From Dasyornis broadbenti (taxonomy: Eukaryota > Chordata > Aves > Passeriformes > Dasyornithidae): 64,000 nucleotides of DNA. The stretch covers positions 829,357 through 893,356 of the forward strand of contig VZRN01005839.1 of NCBI GenBank assembly GCA_013397935.1, given 5' to 3'. This document shows positions 49,901 to 61,110 of this stretch, piece after piece; position 1 is the first letter of the stretch, and each line of letters opens with the position of its first letter. Under the pieces are notes generated by a model that was given only the letters and a program-made list of their open reading frames with translations, did no database searches and was not told the origin of the DNA. A program made the position numbers and the translations under genes.

Positions 49901-52900
49901 GTGATATTTTCTCCTCAGATAACACGTGCAGAGGTTGATGGCAGTAGCTTAATGCTTATTACTTTTGCCAATAACTGCTATGGGTAATCTTCAAAAGGAA
50001 AATGGGACTCATTACTTCTGATTGCTTTCACTCACTCTCTTTTTTAGGGTACACATATTTATGTGCCAGTTGCATCAATTAAATAGCAACCAATCCAAGT
50101 ACATTTACAGTCTGCCTTTAAAATGGCAGTTCCATATTGTGCTTTCTAATTAAGCATGAGCAGATTAATGGGGTGCATTGTTCTCTTGGGTTAACTACCA
50201 TATTGTCATTGGGTGGATACGCCCTCATGAATCCAAGTTTTCTTTCTGTGAAAGGAAAAGAAAGTGCATGCTCAAAAAGTAGGGCAATTTCTAGCAAGCA
50301 GAATCAGCTGAAAGGAAAAAAGAAGAGAGTCCCCTCCCTCCCACTTTTTTATTTCAGTTGTTGTTTAATTGTTTCTTCGACCCAGTAGTTTAGTGATTTC
50401 ACATCTATTTAATTAACAGAGAAATGGATAGGGTACACTGGAAAACAAGAAAGGAAGATCAGATAGACGAATGGTCTCTGTAAGTTCACAGTTCTTAAAA
50501 CAGATGTTCACCTCCGCTGGCTATGGTATGTCATTATCTCCAGGAACCCTGAAGAGAAAGCAAAATCCTTCATTACTTTTAGGAAAATTAGAGCAGTCTC
50601 ACAGGACTAAATAGATACACCAACCCATTTCATCAGATCCCATCTCACTGCTGTTGTGTTACTCACAAGTCAAGAAGTGTGTGTGTCTGGGGAAACTAAG
50701 ACTGCAGATAAACATTGCAGTTGTCTGCGGAATGAGGTACTGGAGATGTGATGATGAGGTGGTGTCTAAAGCAGAAGCAACTGTGTGGGTGAGGGGCTGG
50801 GACAATTCCTCTGTTATTTATTTGGTGCAAAGACAAGGTGGCAATTGTCTCTTGGACTTCTTACTTGCCTTTTGGAGAGAGTTAGCTTCTTACTGAAGTG
50901 GGGCTGCCTGGCTATTCCCTGTAGCTGCCTGAGCCCCCTGACTGAAGAGCTAGAGAGTGTGTGGAAAAGCACATTGCCTCTTGCTTTCTTTTCGCTATTC
51001 TTGCTATACATTGTAGACATAAATAGGTAAAATGTCAATCCAGTGCTCAGCAGTCTTCATCTCTTCTGCCAGGAAAAATCCACAATTATGGGAATTTCTC
51101 CTGTCCCAGGGAGATAGACAAAAAATAACTAGATAGGAGAAGTTTGCCCATGCAGTCAAACCCATATGAAAATATGTGCATAGACACACCTGTGCAGACC
51201 AGCCACTTGGCCTAACTCCCTGGCCTTGCATCTGCTTTTCCCACCTGTGGGGCAAGAAGTGCCAGGTTCTTACACAACTGCTGTGTAAGCAGTTGTGATG
51301 GCAACCATGAAAGAGCCCCCTGGAAAATGTGCCCCGAACACTTTGATTACCGGTGTCCCAGATTTAGTGTGCCTTGTGATTATGCTTTATTGCTTTTACT
51401 GTCTCCACTAACTTTTAATCACAGCTGAGTATTTCCAATCTGACTGCCATTTCTGACTTCAAGTGTATTAGAGGAGTATTCAGATTCCCAGATAATAAAA
51501 GAGTGGGGATTTGCTAGGCAGGAGGCACTAGAGGGACCCCCTCTGCTTCCCCTCTAGCTTTCACCCTTCCCCCTTACATCAGAGTCCTGGTAGTGGAAAA
51601 GAAACGTTGAAATCAATATAAGAATAAATTGCCACGTGGTCCTTATTGTGGAGGCAAGGTTTCTACAGAAAATCCTTGTAATCAGAAAAGAGGGAAGATG
51701 AGATTAAACTGATTAAACTGAGAAAGTCAAAAAAGGACAACTTGAAAGATTAGCTTGAGGACGACTGAAAAGCATAATCCTCCATGCATGTTAAGTAGAA
51801 CAGTCCCTCTCTGTTATCAGCCCCTTCATCTGATGACCTTCTGTTGCATTAGCACAGAGCTACTTGATCCAAGGCAAATAGTGAAAATTGAAAAGCCAGA
51901 ATGCCAGTGATTACAACAGGTATCAATATTACTGCAGTGATGGTTTGTTATCATTAGGGAACTCCATCAGAGCTCATTCTGGAAGCAAGAGGAACAGAAA
52001 ATAACAAGTTGTTATGCTTGAGGCAGGCAATAGAAGAAAAGACCTTGTGTTACAGTGGAAAAGCCTTTTTCACCTGCTTCAGCCTCTAAAATTACAGCAT
52101 CAGAACAGGAAAGGAGGTGTGGGGGAAGCAGTACGGGAAGCTCACCTGTGTTTCTTTCCCTGGGAACAGCTGAGCCTCAGTGGGTTGTACACAGCCAGCG
52201 TGTGCTTCCCTTTTCTTCTGCAGTGAGAGGAAACAAAAGACCTGTGTCAGTTTTACTGGTCAATGACTTTTTTGCCTCACACACACAACTTTTTAGCAGA
52301 TCTGTTCCTGTGTGGTCCCAGCAGCAACAGCATCAAGGCTGGCTCCTCTGCAGCCTTACAGCTCCACTTTGCAGGGCTGTGTGTCTGAGCCTGGCTTGGT
52401 GCTCTCCGGGGGCACCATCTTCTCCCTTCTGCTTTGGAGATGTAGGAATGTCTGGAAGAAAAATAAGAAAGCCAGTTCTGGCCAAGGGTTGTTGAGATCA
52501 GGTACATCACATATCCCATCCTGATTAGACTCACATTTTGTGCTTTGGAAATGTGCTTAGCAATACATTGACAGAAGTGTTTTTAGAGGATGACTTCATT
52601 GTCTTACCTTTTAGTTGGCAGAGACCAGAAAAGCTAAGGAGTGGAGAATGGCACAGATTTGTAGCTGTGTATCTCACCAGTTATATTTGCTGTAATGCTT
52701 CACATTTGTGCCTGTTTTGTCCTTTTCTCTGTTTCCCTTGCCCCTGCAAATTCTGTTTTTTACCCCACTATTGCCCAAGAATGCCTTATACTCAGGCACT
52801 TTTCCTTGCCAAAAGCCTGAAAGTCTACCGTGATATTAATCTTTGTTGTAATGTTGCTGATGTAAATGGAGAAGCATGACTCTGAATCATTTGAATGTTT

Positions 52901-54354
52901 TGACTGAATCCTAGATTTGTCACTGAGATGCTGTTTCTTTTTGTTCAACTTGCAGCAAGTCAGTGCCGCTGTTTCCCCTGCTGCCTTTGATGGTCTCTAA
53001 GTTAGGCAGGATGTCTTTGTTGGCCAGAATTGTTTCTTACTGGGAATTTGGCAAGAGAATGTGACTCCAGTTGAAAATTGACAAAAATACTGTGGTCAAC
53101 TGTCATTAACAGAAAAAGACAATAATAATTTTTAGATAATTTGTCATAATTTTTAAACCCACAAAATTTCACATTAAAAAAGCACAAAGCATTAGTTTAA
53201 CAGCATCAGGATTAAATGTTTTGAAAAATCTGGGGGAAAAAATGGCCCTACTGCTAGTGAAATTTAATCCAGCTTCAGGATCCAGAGACCAGGCCCCTTT
53301 CTGGAATGGCTTTTTATTATTCATTTGAAAGATCTTATCTGCATGTTACATTAATGTCAGTAAGGGGAACTAAATGGTATAGTCTTACCTTACCTTTCTA
53401 TACTGGAGAAGTAAGGATCCCACTACACTTTTGCTCCCAAAAAGCTTTTGCCCTTTTGTCAGTAGATTGGGTCAAACCTAATCTAGGTAGAAAGAAGCAG
53501 TACTGTTGCCTTGGGAGAGTTCCTACTTCTGTCGTGCCTGAATTTGTCCTCAGTTTGCTTAAGTCTCAATGAAAAGAGGTTTTCAGTTCAGGAGGTAAAG
53601 GGATTCATTAGATCTCATTCCCAGAAATGTCTACCTGATTGAGAAAGAGTCCCCTCAGGGGTAATGCTCATAAGCAGGCAGAGGCTGAGGAGCTGAAAAA
53701 TGACCCATTTTGAAGTTTATCTAATTAGCTTCAAATATATAAGTTAGGTGTTTTGCTAGATGGATTAGCGTAATTATCTTAGTGCACCTATTCATGCTAG
53801 GAATGTCAGAAAACCAGAGAACAGAGGAGCTCAGAAAAAAATCACAGCAGCTCAGCCTGTTGACTACCCTGACCCATGTGTAATTGTGCTGCAAAGGAAA
53901 GAGAGAAAACTGGGAAAAACACAAAGTGAGAGCAGCTGCTTCAAAGACAAAATATTGACAGCTGACCGACAAATAAATTGAGAGGATTCTACCTTGGCCC
54001 AAATTCCTTACATGCAGGTACTACAGAAAAATCATCCCAGGTGCATGCAGTCATTGCATAAATGCAGTATCTGTGTTATACCAGCAATCAGATCTGAGGT
54101 ATTCACTGTAAGCTCTGTATCTTTAGTTTTGCCTCCGTCACAGAGCCATCTTTAAAATGTGTGAAAGGATCTTTCTTCATCTCGAAAGTGCTTCTTATGA
54201 TGGACAATAGATTATTATTTTATTGTTTGGTTACAGATTATTTTTCTGATCCATTGATAAAGTAGATCCCACATATCTTGTGAGATCAGTTAAAAATTCC
54301 CTTGAAAGATAGTAGACAGCTATGAAATAGGTTTTTCCAAAAAGGACTTCCAGT
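49901..54354. other. Non-coding stretch, nothing recognised
   Basis: Frames of 146 codons (plus, 52055-52495) and 113 codons (plus, 52538-52879) lack known motifs and overlap other frames. A perfect ten-base-pair hairpin lies at 51273-51297 (listed separately). No repeat family recognised. Confidence 0.5.
51273..51297. repeat. Perfect 10-bp inverted repeat, 5-nt loop
   Basis: CACAACTGCT at 51273-51282 is followed by the loop GTGTA and then the exact reverse complement AGCAGTTGTG at 51288-51297. There is no T run after it and no adjacent gene, so it is not a bacterial-style terminator. Function unknown. Confidence 0.9.
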
Positions 54355-54465
54355 TAAAGAAAAAAGAGAGAGGGGGAGGGGGTGTGAGGGGGGAAGAAAA
54401 AAAGAAAAGGAAAAGCAGGAAAGAATAAAGAAAAAAAAAGAAAAGAAAAATAGAAGTGGAGTGAG
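54355..54465. repeat. Purine-only (A/G) tract
   Basis: About 110 bases almost entirely purine on the plus strand. It passes from GA-rich through a G-rich core (gggggaggggg) to A-rich with G. Long polypurine tracts can form triplex DNA. The tract looks like decayed low-complexity sequence. Confidence 0.85.
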
Positions 54466-57400
54466 TGTCTGTATTACTAAGCTTGTTTTTGTTAGGGTTT
54501 GCTATTTAGGTACACATATATAGAAGCAGACTGGAGAAAAGAACAGCATTGCTAAGTAAACCTGAGACCAATCAATGACTCTTCCAATCATTTCTTTTTA
54601 AACAGTGAGTGCTCCAGTTGTGCAGTTTGTTCCACCCACAGAAATCATATTGCAAATCTGGGTCTGATGGCCGGGCTGCTTCAGTGGCACACAAAATCCA
54701 GTGGCAGCTGGAGTTACTCACCCACCTTGTTGAACACCTTCTTTGTTCCTAACTCACACTGTCTCCATGCCCCCATTCTGTAGGATTAGCTGAGTTTCCA
54801 GCTAATGGCATTTCTAAGTGTATCAAGTGTGCAGCGTTAATTTCCCCAGCATCTCATTGACTTTCTTGTCAATATTGCCGTGATCCTTTCAGAACTGCTC
54901 TTGTGTTCGAAGTATTGTAAATGAGTTTAATCACTGGAATGACCTGGTTTTCAGCAGGGCTGTGCACCCTTGGTAACCATGCAGTCACCAGGTGACCAGC
55001 AACCCCTCTGCTCCTTGATTCACCAGGGCTTTGAGTCATGCCTGTAGAGGACAACATCAGGATTAAAACACTCTTGAGAGTGCTCAAAATAGTAATAGTT
55101 TTCCCAATAAGTTTTTTTTTTTTTTAGTTGGAAAAGCCTGTTTTACCAAAATCTAAATTTTTCATGGGAAAAGTGTTAATTATTACCTTTTTGTCATGAA
55201 ACAACATCTAAGGTCTAAGGTCTAAGCATAGTCTAAGATAGTGATCTTAACTGGGGCCAACCACTTAATTGGTTTGTGAAATTTATCTGATTTAGTTTGA
55301 TGTATCATATATAGCAAAACAAGTAACCTTTAGCATTACAGGTTCCTGTTATGTTTCCATAATGTGAAATTGAAAGGATCAAAATCAGGACATGATTTTT
55401 TCATTTTAATAAAATTGAACAGTTGCAATTTAATATCACAACTTGAAATAATCATTCTTCTTTTTCTTGTAATGTTTTACATTTGGAATTTGGAATGAAA
55501 ACAAACCTCAGAATGTGTCAGTTTCAGATAGTTTGAAACTTTCAAGTGGCAACCAGCTTTATCTACTAGCTTGTGCTAAAGTTATTTTACAGGTATATGA
55601 ACTTTCTCCCTTTGTAGATTTTTTCATGCTGCTTTAAAGGCAAACATTTGTCCTTGAGTCACAGCAGAGGGCAATCAAATGGATTGAAGACCCGAGTTCT
55701 GCCCCTAGCCTTTATTTTTGGCAGAGCAGAGAAAGTAGAGGGAGATGTGTTCTGACATCTGTGGCATGTGGTAGCTGGTGAACTTGCAACTTCACAGCTA
55801 CGTTCCTTCCTCATATGCGCTCCTCTGCTGTCAGTTCCTCTCTGCATCCCAGCAAAGTAACTGCTGGCACCTGAAGAAGGAGGGCTTGTCCTGGCTACAG
55901 AGGGACATTTGTTCTGAAGGAGTGGATTGCTATAAACACTTTTATGTGCACACTCTGATGAGAGAAGAACTCAGAAAGAGAGACCCAAGAGGCAAAGGGA
56001 CAAGAAAGTAGCTAGGAATTAAATGGCTGAAAAGGAAAAAAGAAATCCAGAACTTGCAATTATATGTGCATTTTAAGCTCGTTAGAAATTTCTGGGAGGT
56101 GACATGGAAAAGTGTTAGAAGGTTCCCACCAACAAGCAGGCTGCTTGCACTGCCAGCTCATGGCTTAAAGCCAGACTCCTAGCCCACAGCCATTGCCATT
56201 ATGCCCTGCAGGATACCTTAACTGTTATACCTCTGGATGGGTTTTAGCACTCTCCTTGTTAAACCCCTTTGTTTCCTCAAAAGTTCTAGTTTAGAACATG
56301 GTTTTGATTTTGGAAATTAATGAGAGCTGTCATTTTTAGTGAGATTTCAGGTATCTGCTTGACATTATGCCATCTATTTAAGACATTCTAGAAATCCTTT
56401 CAGCATCTGCCTATTTGAACATGAATGTGGCATTTTAAAAGTCTTGCCTGTTAGTGCACTGTGTTTATGGTCTGCACATAAACTCTTTGACTAAACGCTA
56501 ACAAATGTAGCTGTAGCAATAAACAGGATATGAAAAAAATGATAACTACTGGAAAAATAGCATCAAGCCAAGGGCAAAGTGACGAGTTCACGTTCTAAGG
56601 AAGCTGGTGAAGAAAAGCTACTTTAAACAATAAGTAGGAGTTTTTTAGGACAGGTGGGCACTGATGAGGTATATTTGGAATGCCCTGATATTCTTCTTGA
56701 TGCATAGACAACTCACAAAAGTCAGGACGTCTCTTCATTATATGTGTTATTACTTATAATTAATTAGCACTTTGTACCCTCTGAGGGCTGACCTTCATAA
56801 TCACACAAGCTGAATTCATATAGAGTTTTGTTTGACCTGCTGCAGATAGATCATAAAAGACCAGCCCTTATCAGCAACCAAGTCCTCTGTTAGCACCGCC
56901 ATTCATAACCTTTAATGCATCTTAAGTCGTGTGCCTGCTACTCTAGCAGGAAACTTGCTTGGGAACACTCTTCTCATTCACTGCATACATCTCCACATCC
57001 GTGCTATTTCTCTTTCAGCTGACACCTTCCCCAGGCTACAGAGATCTGTGTTTCTCCTATTTCCATCCCTTTGCAGATGGAGTGTCCGTTTGCTCCTGCC
57101 TTCTGAACAGACATTTGAATCTGAATTTTTCACATTTCAGGTGAGAGTCAGAAGGACAGTATTGTTAGGGATCTGAGTTGAGGCTGTTTTTGATTTAACA
57201 GTTGAAACTCTTAAACTTGAATTGTTAAACATTCAAAAATATGAAGAAACTAGCTTTATAGTCCCAGGTAGTGTAGTGAAACATTGAACAGGACTTAATC
57301 CCTACTGTTCTGTTTAGCACTTAGAAATCTGTAAAGTACCTCTCATTTCAGGAGCAGTCTGGTTTTGGTCCTGTTGGCATTGCCTATGTTTCTGAGGAGT

Positions 57401-58439
57401 TTTGTGTCAGCTGTCTGTGTCATAGAAGCTGCAGGTGGATGCATGATGCCTGCAGGAGCTGTGCCAGACCTTTCCTCATGCAGCACAAGAGCAGCAGATA
57501 ATGCTGTGGGAATTAGTATTATTGTCAGTCACTTCTTGTTTAACTTGGTTTGAAATGAGCTCGGTAAAGCTGAAGAATGGCTTAATAGTTAACTGCAATT
57601 TGGCTGAATGTCAGGTAGTGCCTTTGGGTCTGTAAAAATTTGCAGTGATTAAACCACCTTCTTAACAAACCTGTTTTGCTGAGCATTTTGAATATGTTTA
57701 ATATCCCTTTGGTATACAGTATGAGTACAGGGCACAAGATGGAGGCAATGTTGTTCTTTGAAATCAGTGACCTACATTCATGGAAAATATTAAGTGAGGG
57801 ACTATTGACTTCTAGATCCATGACATGCCTCACAGAGCTGGGGCACTCAAAATCCTTATTTCCATAATTGGTGAGAATGGTTCCAAAAGAACAAACAGAC
57901 AACCACACTTACCAAACCAACAAAATTTTACTTACAGCATGTTAATGCTGCACTGTTCCAGAGTTGAGTATGAATGATCCTTTGCTGCTAAAAACCCAGA
58001 AACTATTAAATGATTGGAGTCTTGGAGAGAATGCAAGCAGTAATTGCTGATCTTTGGGCTGGCATGTTTTCCCTCCTTGTGTCGTTGTTTGCTGGCCTCA
58101 GAGATGGCTTGCAGTTGGAGGCAGATTTGCCTGGTTGTTCCCAAACTCCAAAATATGTGAGACAATCTGCGTTTTTGAAGGAATACATGATTTGGACCAC
58201 TCTGTGGATTCCTTAGCTATTGTGTGTCATGCACCACCACATTTTGTAGTTACAGAGACAGCATGAAGGGTCTGGCAGAACTGTTGCTGATTCAGTGTCC
58301 CTTTTAACAGGTCTCAATAAAATTACCAAGATAATATCAATAAAAAATAGAGACCTCAGTAAAATTTTCTTGCAAAACTCTGAGAAATTTACCTAAATGT
58401 CTCTAGGCTGGAACTTCAGAATGTCATCTGATGTAATAT
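54466..58439. other. Non-coding stretch with one candidate CTCF core
   Basis: Frames reach 108 codons (minus, 57582-57908), unrecognised. A short heptamer tandem (TCTAAGG, about three units) lies at 55207-55227 and a poly-T run at 55112-55126. The CTCF candidate at 55662 is listed separately. No repeat family recognised. Confidence 0.55.
55662..55673 (+). promoter_or_regulatory. Candidate CTCF core motif
   Basis: cagcagagggca fits the CTCF core (C-A-G/C-N-AG-A/G-G/T-GGC-A/G) at every core position. It is a better match than the one near 5.08 kb and lies in the opposite orientation. Occupancy cannot be judged from sequence alone. Confidence 0.35.
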
Positions 58440-58527
58440 AAAGTGGTTCATTGGAGACTTATGGATTTGGGGGTTGGATTAGATGATCTCCAGACGTCCA
58501 TTCAAACTCTAACAATTCTGTGATTTA
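58440..58527 (+). mobile_element. CR1 LINE 3' end
   Basis: The plus strand reads gggggttggattagatgatc, then tccagacgtccattcaaact and ctaacaattctgtgattta. This is the standard CR1 3' untranslated end (GGTTGGACTAGATGATCTCCAGAGGTCC..AACCCTAAC-ATTCTGTGATT). Only the last ~90 bases are clear, although the element may begin up to 60 bases earlier. It is the only plus-strand CR1 among the four and, unlike the others, consists only of untranslated tail. Confidence 0.9.
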
Positions 58528-59798
58528 TAGTGGCTGCAGATGTGTTCCAGTGCTAGAAAACTGCATTCTTTATACCAATAGTAGGCACAATTTTTTTTAT
58601 CCCCATACTCTACAAAGTTAGTCCTTGTAATTTTTGCCATGGATAAAGCTGCAACTCTACATGAAATGCTGGCAAAACACATAAAGATCAGCAGATATTT
58701 CCAGATGTCTATGAATGAATAAATGCAAGAACAATGAGGTCACAGCTGCTTTTGTTACAACTGTGAACAAGTGTGACCAGGAACCCTAGTTCTGGAGGGA
58801 GCCCTTCTCCGTCATCTGCCGTTCAATACCAGAACAAAAAGTTGATTTGAACACTCTTTTGGACAGAGATCAAGTTTTGCATTATCTGTTCTGGAGAAAC
58901 ACGGGAGCATAAATAAAGGCAAATGCACTGTTTGCCCCCAGCTACTGCGTATGCCTTTCATGCTGCAGGCTGGATAGGTGTGTGCCATTTGCTGTCTGCA
59001 CAGGTCTGTCTGCATGGAAAGCAGTTCTGGCACGTGCAGATGTAGCCAGGGAAAACCTTTTGTTTGTACAAGAAGTTTACTGACACTAATTAAATATTTT
59101 CTTTATTTGGAAAGCAGACAATTCATGACTACCTACATGCCCCCAGATTTACAGAAATAGTTGATTACAAACCTCTTATATTCTGGAAGACTGAGAGGGA
59201 ATTCCTATTTTAGCCCTGCTGAAATGACAGAGGTAGGCAATTCAAGTAATGGCCTGTTAGTCAGTTATTAAATATTGCTCTTCAGCAAAATTGCTAATGA
59301 TGATGGTCTTTCTATGCTACCTTTAGAAGAGTGCAGAGTCTGTTCTGAAGAGAGATTATCTTGGATACAGAAGGCCACTGGCTTGAACACTGTCCAAATC
59401 AACCAATTATCTGTGACAATCAACCAGCTCTGCCAGGCCACACAGAGATTAGTTGCTATATAAAGTTCGATGCTTTAAATTAAATGGCTAACTGTAGGAA
59501 GGTGAAATTGCGCAGAGGAGGAGACTTGATTTTTAGAGGAAGGATAAACTTTTAGCCGAGATGGACTGCCTCCTGTGGGTATAAAGACCATTGTTCTGAG
59601 TAAGTATTTTCATCATCCTTTAAAAGCTATTCATAAAAACTGTTTAAGTATAGCTAATCTAAAATCCTTCAACCAGCATCGTGGTGCAGCAGGTATATGC
59701 TGCTGTGTGCAGGAAGGTAAGTGTTGTGGGACAGGTACAAGGGGCAACAGAAGCTGGTCCTGTTGGGCCAGATAAGCAGTAGGGCTGACACCTGATGA
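58528..59798. other. Non-coding stretch, nothing recognised
   Basis: AT-rich interval between the CR1 tail and the LTR. Frames are at most 73 codons, with no motif. No repeats recognised. Confidence 0.55.
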
Positions 59799-59803
59799 CA
59801 TAT

Positions 59804-60397
59804 TGTGCTGGCTTTGGCTGGGGTAGAGTTAATGTTCTTCTCAGTGGCTGGTATGGGGCTGTGTTTTGGATTTGTGCTGAATACAGGGTTAATAATATAG
59901 AAATGTTTTTGTTATTGCTGACCAGGGTTTACACAGAGCCAAGGCCTTTTCTGCTTTTTGTGCTGCCACACTGGTCAGGACACTGGGGGTGCATGGGAGG
60001 TTAGGAGGAGAGACAGGCAAGACAGATGACCCCAACTGACCAAACAGATATTCCAGATCATATTACATCATGCTCAGAATATAAAGTGGTAGGAAGAAGG
60101 AGGGAAGGGGGACATCTGAAGTGATGATGTTTGTCTTCCCAAGTCAACGTTATGCGTGACGGGGCCCTGCTCTGCTGAGGGTGGCTGAACACCTTCCTGC
60201 CCATGGGAAGCAGGAAATTAATGCCTTGTTTTACTTTGCTTGTGTGCATGGCCTTTGCTTCCCTATTAAATTGTCTTTATCTCAACCCATGAGTTTTCTA
60301 CCTTTTACCCTTCCAGTTCTCTCCCCAGTCCTGCTGCTGGGGAAGTGAGTGAGCAGTTGTGTGGTACTTGGTGGCTGGCTTGTGTTAAATCACTGCA
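59804..60397 (+). mobile_element. Endogenous retrovirus solo LTR (avian), plus strand
   Basis: Second copy of the same LTR type as at 19.03-19.56 kb, in the opposite orientation. It starts TGTGCTGG at 59804, continues through GGGGTAGAGTTAA and the GCTGTGTTTTGGATTTG block, and has the AACTGACC region near 60035. A TATA box (TATAAAG, 60080-60086) and a polyadenylation signal ATTAAA (60265-60270) sit in promoter-like and R-region positions, followed by TCAACCCATGAGTTTTCT. It ends in CA at 60396-60397. Flanking pentamers are catat (59799-59803) and tatat (60398-60402), four of five matching, as expected for an old five-base target duplication. No internal viral genes adjoin it, so it is a solo LTR left by recombination. 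It retains more promoter landmarks than the other copy. Confidence 0.9.
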
Positions 60398-61053
60398 TAT
60401 ATTCAGAACAGAGGTAAAGGACAGAAGCACATCTCATCCTTCACACATCACGAGAAACTAAACTACTGGTGAGACACATGAGCTTTAGCTATGATTGCTA
60501 GAAACCTTTACTTCTGTCTCCACGAACAAAGCGTTATCTGCAGCTATTTGCAAAAGGAATACTTGTTCTTCTGGGCAATACTAGAGAAACATTGATTTGT
60601 CACAATTGCACAAGGAAAGAAATTTTGACTAACTGCATCTTTAAAAGAGTTAAAAAGAGAGAGGTTGCCATGAAGAAATAAGCCAAGCAGATACAAAATT
60701 CCTCTCAGAAGATCTTGCTCAGACTCTCTTGCATCAGGAAGTCCTGGTTCAAGTGTCCAGCCTCTGCAGAGGACTTGTGTGGTGCTGTCACTCCTGCTGC
60801 TATCCAAACTAAGAGGCAAGGAAAAAAAAAGCTGGAGGAAGAAAATGCTGCCTTCTCCAGGAGGAGATGCAGATGGGAAAAGGAAGAATATGAGTAACCA
60901 TGTGCATCAGTTGTGGGCCAGCTTCTCCTGCTGCTCACTCAGCTGGCACTTGGCTCCATAAATCCTGCACCCTAAACCTCTTCTTCATCCTGTGCCCGGT
61001 CACCAGCAAGCAGTGAGTTTTGCCACAGCAGTGAAATATAGGCATAAGTCACA
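60398..61053. other. Non-coding stretch, nothing recognised
   Basis: The largest frame is 91 codons (minus, 60544-60819), unrecognised, with other frames overlapping it on both strands at 60705-60961. No repeat family recognised. Confidence 0.55.
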
Positions 61054-61110
61054 GGGCCAAACCCTCACTGAGATGTAAATGGGAGTGACTCCATTGCTTT
61101 CACTGGCTAA
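61054..61110. repeat. Ancient palindromic amniote repeat (half copy)
   Basis: The stretch gggccaaaccctcactgaga, then tgtaaatgggagtgactcca and ttgctttcactgg, preserves the left half of the old palindromic repeat (GGGCCAGATCCTCA..TGTAAAT-GG..TCCATTGACTTCA). Its complementary right half is seen at 17199-17258. About 55 bases are alignable by eye. Confidence 0.7.

Noticed and set aside
54118..54170. A MIR-like ctttagttttgcctc..catctttaaaatg stretch
   Set aside because: Similarity to the MIR TCAGTTTCC-TCATCTGTAAAATGG block is weak and interrupted, and cannot be told from chance by eye.
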